Shown here in pieces: positions 1-9,394 of a stretch of 64,000 nucleotides of DNA (its first letter is position 1; every line of letters starts with the position of its first letter). The stretch is from an uncultured Dorea sp. (lineage in GTDB: Bacteria; Bacillota; Clostridia; Lachnospirales; Lachnospiraceae). The notes under the pieces are model-generated. The model was given only the letters and a program-made list of their open reading frames with translations, searched no databases and was not told the origin of the DNA. The position numbers and the translations under genes are program-made. Location: assembly GCA_910586965.1 (NCBI GenBank), contig CAJUMF010000006.1:78006-142005 (forward strand). Reading direction: 5' to 3'.

Positions 1-1
1 A

Positions 2-1027
2 GAAGAGGGAGAAAGTATCGGGTCGATCGTAAAGGAATTGGAAAAATATACCGATATTTTAGAAAAAGTATGTAAAGAGCATATTACTACAGATATGAAT
101 TCCGGAATTATTACTTTATTCAATTATAAGATTGAACAGGAAGAATTGGTTAAAAAGAAAATAGAAGAGTTGTATGAAAATATCAAAAAGTATGCAGACC
201 AGTTTGAGGGTTTTTCTGTGGTCATAGGGGTCGGACGGAAGATGAACAATTTTTCAGAGTCCAGTCTTTGCCTTAAGACGGCAGTGGATGCGATCAAATA
301 CCGGATAAAGGTTGCGGATACAGGGATTATCTATCTGGAAAATTATCAGTTTGATCCATATGATATTGATAAAGTTGTAATAGAAAAGGACAAGCAGAAC
401 TACCTTTCAAAAATAATTTCCGGAGATATAAGAGGTGCACAGGAATGTGTTGCGTCAAAGGTAAGGAAAATCAAATTTTCATACGAAAATTACTCGCCGC
501 TTTTGTTGTTTGATGTTCTGATCATGTATGCGGAACTTCTGTCAGACTATTGTAAACAGCATTTATACAATCCGGAATATGAAAAGAGTTTTAAAAAATG
601 GAATGTCCGGGTTGATAATACGAAAAGGGAGAGAAAACTTCTTTCTGTGACAGAAGATTTGATCAAGGAAATTCTGGAATATATGGATGAGGAAAAGAAA
701 CAGAAAGATATAAAGCCAGTCCGTGTAGTAAAAGAATATATTGAAGAAAATTATATGCAGGAGATCAGTCTTAATCAACTGGCAGAACTGGTGGAGATGA
801 ATGCTTCTTATTTGAGTTCTGTATTCAAAAAAGAGACAGGCATGGCTTATTCAGAATATCTGATTCAGTGCAGGATAAAGCAGGCAAGCCGTCTTTTGGC
901 AGAAACGAGTCTAAGTGTCAGCGAAGTCGCTTACCGGTCGGGGTATCAGGATGCAAGGTATTTCAGTAAACAATTTTCAAAACAGGTAGGTTTGAAACCA
1001 TCTGAATATAGAAAACTATATTCATAA
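2..1027 (+). CDS. YesN-type AraC-family response regulator, N-terminus outside the window
   Basis: This is a DNA-binding transcription regulator of the YesN type, expected to be the response partner of the histidine kinase that follows 12 bp later. The frame is open to the left edge, so the receiver domain is probably missing. What is visible is a central region resembling the degenerate GGDEF-like linker of these regulators (VIGVGRKMNNF around residue 65 counted from the TTG at 38). The C-terminus has two AraC helix-turn-helices: one with LNQLAELVEMNASYLSSVFKKE and one with VSEVAYRSGYQDARYFSKQF, ending in the typical GLKPSEYRK. The TTG at 38 is probably not the real start. Neighbouring genes imply control of the sugar ABC operon. 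The family call is firm; the effector is unknown. Confidence 0.88.
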   Translation, partial: EEGESIGSIVKELEKYTDILEKVCKEHITTDMNSGIITLFNYKIEQEELVKKKIEELYENIKKYADQFEGFSVVIGVGRKMNNFSESSLCLKTAVDAIKYRIKVADTGIIYLENYQFDPYDIDKVVIEKDKQNYLSKIISGDIRGAQECVASKVRKIKFSYENYSPLLLFDVLIMYAELLSDYCKQHLYNPEYEKSFKKWNVRVDNTKRERKLLSVTEDLIKEILEYMDEEKKQKDIKPVRVVKEYIEENYMQEISLNQLAELVEMNASYLSSVFKKETGMAYSEYLIQCRIKQASRLLAETSLSVSEVAYRSGYQDARYFSKQFSKQVGLKPSEYRKLYS

Positions 1028-1039
1028 AGAAGGAAATCT

Positions 1040-2065
1040 ATGCGCAGAACAAAATATTCACCAAAACAAATAAAAAAGATCATGATAGCAGGTATGTCAG
1101 TTTATCTGTTGCTGGCGTTTGCAAATATAATTCTGATTCCCGGTATTCAAAAGCACACACTGCCGGGACTGCTGATCATTTTTGCGGAAATTGTAACAGG
1201 TATTGTATATTTCAGTGTATTTTACAGAAGGATTTATTTGCCGAATCTCCGGCTTAAGCGGTTGATAAAAGAACTGGATCATGGTCAGGTGAGGGCAGAT
1301 GACGATATGATACAGGAAATCGTAAATATTATCTCGTCGCTGGACTCCATCGCCCTTAAAGAGAAAAATGCAGAGATTTTAGAGAAAAATGCGGAGATTA
1401 ATAATCTTCAGGACCAGACAAATCCTCATTTTTTATATAACACACTGGAAGTGATACGTGGGGAAGCATTGCTGAAAGGGGAAGAGAAAATAGCGGGGAT
1501 GACATTGTCTCTTGCAAATTATTTCCGATATAATATCAGCTGGAAAGAGCCGTTTGTATATTTGAAAGATGAATTAAAAAACAGTATGAACTATTTTAAT
1601 ATACAAAAAACCCGGTTTGGGGATAAGATATCCTGTGAGATATTATACCATGATATTGAAGAAGACCAGGTGAGCAATTGCTATATTCCGAAGCTTATCT
1701 TACAGCCGGTTATCGAGAATGCTATTTATCATGGCCTGGAGATGAAGATGGGGGAAGGAAAGATTACAATACATATTACGGCAACAGAATCCAGTCTGAA
1801 AATTAATGTTGCAGATGACGGTCTGGGCATGACACAGGAGAAAGCGGACGAACTGAACCGGGACAGGGATTACAGGAATGAAGAAAGCATGTCTAAAGAG
1901 GATGCAAGGCGGCATAATGGGGTTGCTGTAAAAAACATAAGAAAGAGATTAAAACTGTACTGGGGGGAGCGCGCATATATGGTTGTTGTAAGCGAACTGG
2001 GTGTGGGTACGCAGGTGCATATGTCCATGCCGCTTTTATATCAGATTGAGGAATATATGAATTGA
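1040..2065 (+). CDS. YesM-type sensor histidine kinase with a minimal membrane sensor
   Basis: This is a membrane histidine kinase of the His_kinase/HATPase_c (YesM/LytS-like) family. Two hydrophobic segments near residues 14-36 and 43-62 are joined by only a few residues. There is no large extracellular Cache domain or obvious HAMP, unlike the usual YesM of about 580 aa; this one has 341. The phospho-acceptor is His130 in QTNPHFLYNTL. The N-box is NAIYHGLEMK and the G-box is ADDGLGM. The sequence contains the repeated heptad-like stretch KNAEILEKNAEI before the H-box. It ends overlapping the next ORF. The almost absent sensor suggests that input comes from a partner protein, possibly the downstream ABC-like protein or the binding lipoprotein (inference). 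Confidence 0.92.
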   Translation: MRRTKYSPKQIKKIMIAGMSVYLLLAFANIILIPGIQKHTLPGLLIIFAEIVTGIVYFSVFYRRIYLPNLRLKRLIKELDHGQVRADDDMIQEIVNIISSLDSIALKEKNAEILEKNAEINNLQDQTNPHFLYNTLEVIRGEALLKGEEKIAGMTLSLANYFRYNISWKEPFVYLKDELKNSMNYFNIQKTRFGDKISCEILYHDIEEDQVSNCYIPKLILQPVIENAIYHGLEMKMGEGKITIHITATESSLKINVADDGLGMTQEKADELNRDRDYRNEESMSKEDARRHNGVAVKNIRKRLKLYWGERAYMVVVSELGVGTQVHMSMPLLYQIEEYMN

Positions 2066-3528
2066 CGATGAAAAAGGATGTTTTGTTACTGAAAGATATT
2101 ACAAAAGAAAAAGCACATAACAAAGTGTTAGACCATTTTTTTATGGAAATACTGAGCGGAGAGATCATCAATCTGATCGGACTTGAAGGCAGCGGAAAAG
2201 CAGAAATATATTCGATCCTATTTGGTGATGAAAGTGCCGATAAAGGGAAAATATGGTTTTCAGGCAGATGTTATGAAAAAGGTAAAGTGCTGCCGGTTGA
2301 AAAGCTGAAAGGGATATTTTTTATCGGCAATCAGGAATTGATCATACCGCATCTGAGTGTGGCTGAGAATTTGTATATCATTGAAAAGATCAAGTATTTA
2401 CAGTTTAGTGTGTCAAAAAAGAAGATGATACAGCAGGCAAAACGACTATTCGACAAATTCGGCATTGAGATCTCGCCGGAAAAAAAGGCAATGCAGCTTA
2501 GCAGGTATGAGTGTTATGTTCTTCGTCTGATGCGTGCGTATGTCAAACGTGCCAGGTTGATTGTAGTAGACGATATACTCGAAGACTGTTCCTTCGACAA
2601 GATAGACCAGATCATAGGTATATTGGAACGGTTTAAAGAAGAAGGAGTATCAATATTATGGATTAACAGTTATCCGGATTCTATTACTGAGATTTCAGAT
2701 CGTATAACGATAATCCGCCAGGGAAGAAACAGCATGACATTCTTCAAAGACGAGTATGATAAACAGAGGCTTTTAGACTGCCTCGCAGGACAGAAAAAAT
2801 CTGAAGAATCAGAAGCTGAATCCTGTACGGCAGCAGGCAGAGTCATTTTCCAGGCAGAACATATACAAAATGAATACTTTGATGATCTGTCTTTTGCGTG
2901 CAGGAAAGGCGAGATACTCGGAATATATGATTTCCAGAATAAATTCAGCAGAGAGCTGAGGAGGCTGCTGCTTGGACGGAGAGGATATACAGGGAATCTT
3001 ATGATTGACGGTACGGTGTACAGAGCAGATTCGGAGTATAAATTAGTGAAAAACCGTATAGGAGTAGTGGATGGAAATCAATATCAATCGCTTATTTTCC
3101 CGGATCTTTCTGTGCGTGAAAATATAGAAATGGCAATCTATAAAAAGACAACCATGTTTGGATGCTTTATCAATGGAAGAGTCAAAAAATATCTTGATAA
3201 GATCGGGATGGAAATATGCGAAAATACCCGGATCAATCAGGAAATGGATGAGGTGAGCAGAAGAGATGCAATGCAGATCATTTATCGCAGATGGCAGCTC
3301 GCAAATCCAAAGATTTTGTTTTGCTTTCAGCCTTTCTTAAGACTGGATGCCGTATCAAGGCAGCAGCTTGAAACACTGTTGATAGAATTTAAAAGAAAAG
3401 GAACATGTATTGTGCTTGGCAGCGCGGATATTTCCCATTTGATGCCGTTTTGCGACAGGATACTGGTGATAGAGCGCAGCCGGATTGCCAGAGAAGTTGA
3501 CAGGAGAAAATTTTCAGAGTATTTCTAA
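2062..3528 (+). CDS. Degenerate double ABC-ATPase-like protein linked to the two-component system
   Basis: This protein has the length and two-halved layout of RbsA/MglA sugar ATPases (about 488 aa) but has lost the catalytic motifs. The first P-loop reads GLEGSGKAE, with Ala where Ser/Thr binds Mg-ATP. The first signature is QLSRYECYVLRL instead of LSGGQ. The second half has no recognisable Walker A (YDFQNKFSRELRR) and no LSGG before its Walker-B-like ILFCFQPF. The first half keeps a Walker-B-like LIVVDDI. The TTG at 2062 overlaps the kinase stop by 4 nt and has GAGGA 10 nt upstream; ATG 2068 is the alternative start. An intact RbsA lies 1.2 kb downstream, so this is probably a signalling or coupling subunit rather than the transport ATPase. 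That role is inference. Confidence 0.8.
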   Translation: MTMKKDVLLLKDITKEKAHNKVLDHFFMEILSGEIINLIGLEGSGKAEIYSILFGDESADKGKIWFSGRCYEKGKVLPVEKLKGIFFIGNQELIIPHLSVAENLYIIEKIKYLQFSVSKKKMIQQAKRLFDKFGIEISPEKKAMQLSRYECYVLRLMRAYVKRARLIVVDDILEDCSFDKIDQIIGILERFKEEGVSILWINSYPDSITEISDRITIIRQGRNSMTFFKDEYDKQRLLDCLAGQKKSEESEAESCTAAGRVIFQAEHIQNEYFDDLSFACRKGEILGIYDFQNKFSRELRRLLLGRRGYTGNLMIDGTVYRADSEYKLVKNRIGVVDGNQYQSLIFPDLSVRENIEMAIYKKTTMFGCFINGRVKKYLDKIGMEICENTRINQEMDEVSRRDAMQIIYRRWQLANPKILFCFQPFLRLDAVSRQQLETLLIEFKRKGTCIVLGSADISHLMPFCDRILVIERSRIAREVDRRKFSEYF

Positions 3529-3559
3529 TGAAAATGCACTTTTTCCAAAATCCCACGCA

Positions 3560-3588
3560 TTGTTGTAAATATTTTTGATGGTTATAAT
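3560..3588 (+). promoter_or_regulatory. Sigma-70-type promoter for the ABC transporter operon
   Basis: TTGTTG at 3560-3565 and TATAAT at 3583-3588 are separated by 17 bp. They lie 34 bp before the start of the binding-protein gene, which has its own AGGAGG at 3609-3614. This separates transporter transcription from the regulatory genes upstream, as expected if the YesMN pair controls it. Confidence 0.7.
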
Positions 3589-3621
3589 AGAGCTAATAAA
3601 TAACCTGAAGGAGGAAAAAAT

Positions 3622-4614
3622 ATGAAAACAGTGTGGAAAAAAGCAGCGGCAGTAGTAATGATTTTAATGATGGTCTGGTCGCTGGCCGGATGCAGCAGTT
3701 CCGGAGGCGGTGAGTCTGCTGAGACAGAAACGAAGTCTGACTCATCAAAAGCAAAGATCGGTTTTGTTGTCAGTGATATGTCTGATGCGTTTTTTGCTCA
3801 TCTGGTACAGAATATGCAGGCAGATGCGGAAAAAAAGGGTGTAACGCTGACAGTTAAGGAGTGCCCGGAAATCAGTGATAAGATTACCGGTATTGAAAAC
3901 TTTGTAGAAGCGGGTTGTACAGCGATCATCTGTCATGTTACGGATGCAGATGCTCTGAAAGATGCAGCGGCAAACGCAGAAAGCGCAGGCGTTAAATTTA
4001 TCTCCTATGATTCAGACATTGAAGGTACATCCGGCTTTATTGGGATTGACAATCATGAATACGGATATGCAATCGGTAAAAATGCAGCGGAATGGATGAA
4101 TGAGAATTTTGAAGGGTCCGAAAAAGTTAAGGTAGGTGTCTGCAACTATCCGGATTACCCGTTCCTGGTAACAAGAGAAGAAGGAATCTTAGATGCATTA
4201 AAAGAGCTTTCACCGAATGCTGAAGTTGTCGTGACAGCAAAAGCCGGCTATACACCAGAAGGCGTTGATGTCGGAGATGCATGGGTCCAGTCAAATCCTG
4301 ATCTGAATGTAGTTGTCGGAATTAATGATGCCGGAGTATTAGGTGTCTATGAGTCTTTCAAATCTGCAGGTATCAAAGGCGATAAATTAGGAATGTTTGG
4401 AGGAGACGCAGTAGATGATGCTTTGGCAGCATTGAAGGAAGAAGGAGTATTTAAGGCAACAGTTACTACCAATATGCTGCTTCATGCAGACTATTTTATT
4501 GATATGGCAATCGAATTAACAGAAAATGGAAAATTGGATGAAAGAGAAGTCCTGTTCCCGCTTGATCCGATAACCCTGGACAATGTTGACGAATATATTG
4601 CAAGTCAGAAATAG
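3622..4614 (+). CDS. Sugar ABC transporter substrate-binding lipoprotein (RbsB-like)
   Basis: This is an extracellular solute-binding protein of the periplasmic-binding-protein-4 (ribose/galactose) family, anchored as a lipoprotein. The N-terminus has a Lys-rich start, a hydrophobic core and lipobox LAGC with Cys24, followed by a Ser/Gly/Glu-rich linker. The mature part begins KIGFVVSDMSDAFFAHLV, matching the N-terminal strand and sugar-contact loop of this family. Later elements include FISYDSDIEGTSGFIGIDNHEYG and NPDLNVVVGINDAGVLG. It is the first gene of the transporter operon and is followed by a hairpin that probably limits downstream transcription. The ligand cannot be read from sequence; a sugar or sugar-like carboxylate would fit the downstream hydrolases. 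Confidence 0.93.
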   Translation: MKTVWKKAAAVVMILMMVWSLAGCSSSGGGESAETETKSDSSKAKIGFVVSDMSDAFFAHLVQNMQADAEKKGVTLTVKECPEISDKITGIENFVEAGCTAIICHVTDADALKDAAANAESAGVKFISYDSDIEGTSGFIGIDNHEYGYAIGKNAAEWMNENFEGSEKVKVGVCNYPDYPFLVTREEGILDALKELSPNAEVVVTAKAGYTPEGVDVGDAWVQSNPDLNVVVGINDAGVLGVYESFKSAGIKGDKLGMFGGDAVDDALAALKEEGVFKATVTTNMLLHADYFIDMAIELTENGKLDEREVLFPLDPITLDNVDEYIASQK

Positions 4615-4626
4615 AGTAGGACACAG

Positions 4627-4665
4627 ATTAATGGTATAGATTGTATGCTATACCATTAATTTTTT
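4627..4665 (+). terminator. Perfect 13-bp hairpin with T-run between binding protein and ATPase genes
   Basis: The arms at 4627-4639 and 4648-4660 are perfect reverse complements (ATTAATGGTATAG and its complement) around an 8-nt loop, followed by TTTTT. This is an intrinsic terminator or attenuator inside the operon. Partial read-through would give excess binding protein over ATPase and permease, a common arrangement in ABC operons. It could also stabilise the 3' end of the upstream message. Confidence 0.85.
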
Positions 4666-4702
4666 GAAAGCAATGGATTATGGGTGAGGTGGAGACTTAC
4701 AT

Positions 4703-6187
4703 ATGGATAATATATTAGAAATAAAAAATGTTACGAAGAGATACCCGGGTGTAATAGCGTTAGATGATATATCTTTTTCCGTAAAGGAAGGGGAAGTACA
4801 TGCATTAGTAGGTGAAAACGGCGCAGGGAAATCAACACTGATAAAGATCATTACGGGTGCGATAAAGCCTGATGAGGGAAGTATCATCTATCAGGGAAAA
4901 ACTTACACAGAGCTGAACCCTATCTTGTCAGGAGAGATAGGGATAGAAGCGATTTATCAGGAGTTTAATCTTGCTCCGTCGCTATCTGTAGAAGAGAATA
5001 TCTATATGGGAAATAAAGTAAATGAAGGCGTATTTATAGATAAGAAAAGACTTACCAGCAAGACGATGGAAGTTTTGGATTCTCTGAATGCAAATATTGA
5101 TCCCAGTACAAAAATCAGGGATTTGACAGTAGCCTATATGCAGTTGGTAGAGATATCTAAAGCGCTGGCTAAAAATGTAAAGCTGCTGATCATGGATGAG
5201 CCGACAGCACCGCTGACAGATAATGAAGTGGAGATTCTTTTTAAGTTAGTAAAGAATCTGAAGGAAAAAGGAGTATCTATTATTTATATATCTCACAGAA
5301 TGGATGAAATATTCGAACTGTGTGACAGAGTAACAGTCATGCGTGACGGTCAGGTAATAAAGACGACAGATATAAAGGATACTACACGGAATCAACTGAT
5401 CTTTGATATGGTGGGGCGTGAACTGACTGAGACGTATCCTGTGAGGAATCCTCAATACGGAGAGAAGATCTTAGAGATAAAGAATGTTGGCGGGCCTTCT
5501 AATTCAGAAACTTCCTTTTACGTCAGAGAGGGAGAAATTGTAGGTATAGCAGGACTTGTGGGGGCTGGAAGAACAGAGATCGCAAGGCTGATCATCGGTG
5601 CGGATAAGAAATATTCCGGAGAAATCTATGTAAAGGGAGAAAAGGTCATGGTCCGCTCTCCCAAGGATGCAATAGAGAATGGGATTGCCTATGTTTCTGA
5701 AGACAGGAAAAATCAGGGGGTATTGCTTAAGATGTCGATCCGGTGGAATATCACTCTTCCGATTTTAAGGAGGCTTTCTCGTTTGATATTTATTGATTCA
5801 AAGAAAGAGAATGAATGTGTAAATGAGTATAAAGACGCGCTTCGGATCAAGACACCGACGATCAACCAGTTAGTAGGAAATCTTTCCGGCGGAAATCAGC
5901 AGAAAGTGGCTGTCGCCAAATGGCTGGCAAGCAAGTCAAAAATATTGATTCTTGACGAACCGACCCGGGGGATCGATGTGGGGGCAAAGCAGGAAATCTA
6001 TGAGCTGATCAACAAACTGACGAAAGAGGGCCTTGGAATCATTATGATTTCTTCAGAAATGGAAGAGATTATGGGGATGTCTGACCGTATGCTTGTGATG
6101 GCAGAAGGCAGTATTGTAGGAGAACTTAAAAAAGAGGAATTTTCACAGGATAAGATTCTTAAGTATGCGTCGAACATTACGACTTAG
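4703..6187 (+). CDS. Sugar ABC transporter ATP-binding protein, RbsA/MglA type
   Basis: This is a double-domain ATPase that powers carbohydrate import on the cytoplasmic face of the permease. The first domain has Walker A GENGAGKST (residues 37-45), the modified signature LTVAYMQLVEISKAL typical of RbsA first domains, and Walker B LLIMDEPTAPL. The second domain has the degenerate P-loop GLVGAGRTE usual for the family, then LSGGNQQKVAVAKW and LILDEPTRGIDVGAKQEIY. The 494-aa length is normal. The ATG at 4703 follows GTGAGGTGGAGA. It lies 13 nt upstream of the permease gene and should be co-translated with it. Confidence 0.95.
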   Translation: MDNILEIKNVTKRYPGVIALDDISFSVKEGEVHALVGENGAGKSTLIKIITGAIKPDEGSIIYQGKTYTELNPILSGEIGIEAIYQEFNLAPSLSVEENIYMGNKVNEGVFIDKKRLTSKTMEVLDSLNANIDPSTKIRDLTVAYMQLVEISKALAKNVKLLIMDEPTAPLTDNEVEILFKLVKNLKEKGVSIIYISHRMDEIFELCDRVTVMRDGQVIKTTDIKDTTRNQLIFDMVGRELTETYPVRNPQYGEKILEIKNVGGPSNSETSFYVREGEIVGIAGLVGAGRTEIARLIIGADKKYSGEIYVKGEKVMVRSPKDAIENGIAYVSEDRKNQGVLLKMSIRWNITLPILRRLSRLIFIDSKKENECVNEYKDALRIKTPTINQLVGNLSGGNQQKVAVAKWLASKSKILILDEPTRGIDVGAKQEIYELINKLTKEGLGIIMISSEMEEIMGMSDRMLVMAEGSIVGELKKEEFSQDKILKYASNITT

Positions 6188-6199
6188 GAGGAACGTAAA

Positions 6200-7168
6200 A
6201 TGGATAAAGTTAAAAATTTTATAAAACAGTATTTCGTGTTAGTTATATTACTATTTTTGATTATTTTATTTGGGGTATTGCAGCCGGAATCCTTTTTGAC
6301 GATGTCAAACTTATTTACGGTAGTTCGTCAGTCTTCTATTATGGGAATTGCAACGATCGGCCTTTTGTTTGTCATGATCGCGGGAGGAATCGATCTGTCT
6401 CTTGGCTCAGTTATTTCCCTTCAGTCTGTATTAGTTGCCGTACTGCTGACTCAGGTACAGTTGGGACTGATCCCTTCGTATCTTGCGGGACTTTTGGTAT
6501 CAACGCTGATCGGACTGGTCACAGGTATCATTATTGTTAAGACGAATATTTTCCCTATGATAGGAACGCTGGCGCTGCAGATCATACTGCAGGGAGCAGC
6601 ATACCTGATATGCGGGGGTATGCCGGTATCGAATCTTCCGGACGGGGCAAAGGTTGTAGGACAGGGCTATATAGGGAATATCCCTTTGCCGGTAATTTTG
6701 TTTATTATAGTTATTGCAATCGCGGCGGTTATACTGAACCGCACCTACATAGGAAGACATTTTTATGCTGTCGGAAGTAATGAAGAAGCGGCAAGACTTT
6801 CAGGAATCAATACGGGCAAATTAAAGGTCGCGACGTATGCGATCGGAGGGTTTTTGTCCGGGCTCGCAGGAATTATCATGCTTGCGAGAATCAGTTCCGG
6901 ACAGCCTACAGCGGGGAAAAATATGGAGATGGACTGCCTGACAGCGGCAGTTATCGGCGGAGTCAGCCTGACCGGCGGTGAAGGCCGCATCTCCACGGCA
7001 GTATGCGGAGTGCTTATCATCGGCGTTCTGACAAATGGAATGACGATCTTAAATATCAGTGAATATTACCAGCTCATTATCAGAGGTTGTATTTTCCTCG
7101 GGGCCGTATGTCTGGATGGAATCCAAAAGCAGTTGGCTGGAAAGAAAAAAATAAGAAAGGCGGTTTAG
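6200..7168 (+). CDS. Sugar ABC transporter permease, RbsC type
   Basis: This is the integral membrane subunit of the BPD_transp_2 family, 322 aa. Many hydrophobic helices are visible. The family signature GLLFVMIAGGIDLSLGSVIS lies near residues 54-73, and the cytoplasmic coupling region reads RTYIGRHFYAVGSNEEAARLSGIN. TAAVIGGVSLTGGEGR follows before the last helices. Only one permease gene is present, so the channel is probably a homodimer served by the double ATPase upstream. The ATG at 6200 has AGGAGG 8 nt before it. The next gene begins one base after the stop, which implies a single transcript. Confidence 0.95.
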   Translation: MDKVKNFIKQYFVLVILLFLIILFGVLQPESFLTMSNLFTVVRQSSIMGIATIGLLFVMIAGGIDLSLGSVISLQSVLVAVLLTQVQLGLIPSYLAGLLVSTLIGLVTGIIIVKTNIFPMIGTLALQIILQGAAYLICGGMPVSNLPDGAKVVGQGYIGNIPLPVILFIIVIAIAAVILNRTYIGRHFYAVGSNEEAARLSGINTGKLKVATYAIGGFLSGLAGIIMLARISSGQPTAGKNMEMDCLTAAVIGGVSLTGGEGRISTAVCGVLIIGVLTNGMTILNISEYYQLIIRGCIFLGAVCLDGIQKQLAGKKKIRKAV

Positions 7169-7169
7169 T

Positions 7170-8144
7170 ATGAGTTTTTACAGGAAATATTTACAACCCG
7201 AATACGGGGAAGCGGCACCGGAGGTGAATATTATGGAACCTCAGGTTATGGATATGGAGCACCGGAAAGAGTGGAGGATAAAAAGCGACTATGAATCCGC
7301 AGCAGCAATGTCGGCTGCTTATCAGAAATGTTTCTGCTATCGGGATATTATGACAGTTCGGACAGAAAATGTGATGTGCCGGTGTGAAGACAGGGAATTC
7401 TCTGTCAGAATCTATACCCCGCGCAGTAAGGAAATATATCCGGCAGTTATATTCTATCACGGCGGAGCATTTTCCATGAACAGTATTGAGGTATATGAGT
7501 ATGTTCACCGGTATCTTGCCTGCTATGGGAACATGATCGTCATAGCGCCGGACTATCATCTGGCACCGGAATATAAATTTCCGAAAGGACTGGAGGAAGC
7601 ATATAGCACACTGGAATGGGCAGAAGAGCACATAAAAGATTACGGAGGAGATCCTTCGGATATCAGTGTATGCGGGGACAGTTCCGGAGGGAATTTTGCT
7701 GCCGCGGTATCTATGATGGCGAGGGACAGGAAAGGGCCTGTGATCAGCCGTCAGATCTTGTATTATCCGTTAGTGACAAATATAGAAGAAGAGATGACAG
7801 AATCTGAGAAACGGTATGGCAAAGGATATTTCCTTGAGTACAACTGTATGGAAGACCCTATGGCTCTGTATTTTAACAGTGAAGAGGAAAAGAAAGATCC
7901 TTTGGCTTCGCCGCTTCTTGCAGAAAATCTGTCTGACCTCCCTCCGGCATGTTTTATATCCGCCGAGTGCGATCCGCTTTTGGATCAGGGACTTATGTAT
8001 GCGGCAAGACTTGAAGATGCCGGAGTGAAAGTGGAGTATCATATTATGAAAGGTATGGTTCACGGTTTTATTAACTGGACATACGGGAAAACATTTGAGG
8101 CATTGAACCATGGGATTCAATTTATCCGCAGGAAAGATTTATAA
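7170..8144 (+). CDS. Alpha/beta hydrolase of the hormone-sensitive-lipase (acetyl esterase) family
   Basis: This is a cytoplasmic carboxylesterase, with no signal peptide. The oxyanion-hole motif YHGGAF lies near residue 95. The nucleophile elbow is GDSSGGNFA near residue 170, the acid is in AECDPLLDQG, and the histidine is in MVHGFINW. Length (324 aa) and motif order fit the Aes/LipH group (Abhydrolase_3). Its position directly after the permease suggests that it removes an acyl or alkyl ester from the imported compound before the next enzyme acts; this is inference from context. It shares the transporter transcript. Confidence 0.88.
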   Translation: MSFYRKYLQPEYGEAAPEVNIMEPQVMDMEHRKEWRIKSDYESAAAMSAAYQKCFCYRDIMTVRTENVMCRCEDREFSVRIYTPRSKEIYPAVIFYHGGAFSMNSIEVYEYVHRYLACYGNMIVIAPDYHLAPEYKFPKGLEEAYSTLEWAEEHIKDYGGDPSDISVCGDSSGGNFAAAVSMMARDRKGPVISRQILYYPLVTNIEEEMTESEKRYGKGYFLEYNCMEDPMALYFNSEEEKKDPLASPLLAENLSDLPPACFISAECDPLLDQGLMYAARLEDAGVKVEYHIMKGMVHGFINWTYGKTFEALNHGIQFIRRKDL

Positions 8145-8164
8145 AGAGATACAGGAGGAATCAT

Positions 8165-9358
8165 ATGTCAGCATTTCGAGAATTGAAAGATCATATAGAT
8201 ACAATTTCTATCGTGAATACACATTGTCATAAGCTGCCTGAGAAGCCGGGATTTCCGGACGGACTTAAGGAACTGGCTGAGCATTCATATCTGGGTTGGT
8301 GCCATCGTACGTGGGATGGTACAAAAGAAGCAGCGGCAGAGTTTGTAAGGGGGTTAAAGCATAATTCTTATTTTTTCTGGATTGAGAAAAGTCTTCAGAA
8401 GCTCCTTAATACGGACCAGAGATTAAATGAAGAAACGTATCCGTGGTTTGAGAAAAAACTGAAAGAATTTTCTGGATCTATGACATCGGATGATGAGTTT
8501 CTGCGCGATGTATGCCACTATGATAAGATCATACTGGACGGATACTGGGAACCAGGAACAGATCTTGGAAATCCTGATCTGTATACCCCTGCTTACCGAA
8601 TCAATCAGTTCTTGTTTGGATATCAGACGGATACAGTCGATGATAACGGAAACAATCCGTTTCTGGTATATGGATGGCCGAAGGAGATGAGCTTTGAACA
8701 GTATTTGGATCAAATCGAAAAGATGATCCGGGAAAAAATGGCTCAGGGATGTGTGGCGCTTAAGTCTTCTCTTCCATATGACCGTTCCATTCATTTTACA
8801 GAACGGTCATATGAAGAAGCAAAGAAAGGATATCAGAATAAAGAGGCCGCGCAAAAAGATATTACAGCATTTCAGGATTATATTTATTTTCATATCTGTA
8901 AAATTGCAGCAAAATATGATATACCTTTTCAGAATCATACAGGACTCGGTAAGCTGGAAGGGAGTAATGCAATGCTGCTTAAGGAGGTGATCGGAAAAAA
9001 TCCAAAGACAAGATTTGTGCTGTTTCACGGCAGCTTTCCATGGACAGATGATGCATTGGCACTGATTCATAATTATTCAAATGTATATGCCGATCTTTGC
9101 TGGATGCCTGGTATTTCAACAAGTACAGCAGTTTATTTTTTGAAACAGCTATTGGAGACAGGAAAAGCAGATGCAATTACATGGGGATGTGACTCATGGA
9201 CGGTGATTGAGAGTTACGGGGCATATCTGGCAGGACGTTATGCAGTGGCAAAGGCATTGTCAGAGATGATAGACGATGAGTTTATGACGCTTTCTGAAGG
9301 AAAAGAGCTGACAGAGAACATATTCCGGGAAAATGCAAAGAGAATCTATCATATATAG
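8165..9358 (+). CDS. Metal-dependent amidohydrolase-superfamily protein
   Basis: This is a TIM-barrel hydrolase of the amidohydrolase_2 type. The metal-binding features seen are NTHCHKL at the first strand (residues 18-24), CVALKSSLPYD (a candidate carboxylated or structural Lys), FQNHTGLG, VLFHGSFPW and a late ITWGCDSW aspartate. Related families include uronate isomerase-like enzymes, lactonases and decarboxylases; the exact reaction cannot be set from sequence. It has a good AGGAGG at 8153 and sits 20 bp after the esterase, so it probably completes the pathway for the imported substrate. The operon appears to end here. Confidence 0.82.
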   Translation: MSAFRELKDHIDTISIVNTHCHKLPEKPGFPDGLKELAEHSYLGWCHRTWDGTKEAAAEFVRGLKHNSYFFWIEKSLQKLLNTDQRLNEETYPWFEKKLKEFSGSMTSDDEFLRDVCHYDKIILDGYWEPGTDLGNPDLYTPAYRINQFLFGYQTDTVDDNGNNPFLVYGWPKEMSFEQYLDQIEKMIREKMAQGCVALKSSLPYDRSIHFTERSYEEAKKGYQNKEAAQKDITAFQDYIYFHICKIAAKYDIPFQNHTGLGKLEGSNAMLLKEVIGKNPKTRFVLFHGSFPWTDDALALIHNYSNVYADLCWMPGISTSTAVYFLKQLLETGKADAITWGCDSWTVIESYGAYLAGRYAVAKALSEMIDDEFMTLSEGKELTENIFRENAKRIYHI

Positions 9359-9394
9359 ATTGTTTTTCTATCTGCGGATCAGATGATGAAGGCA

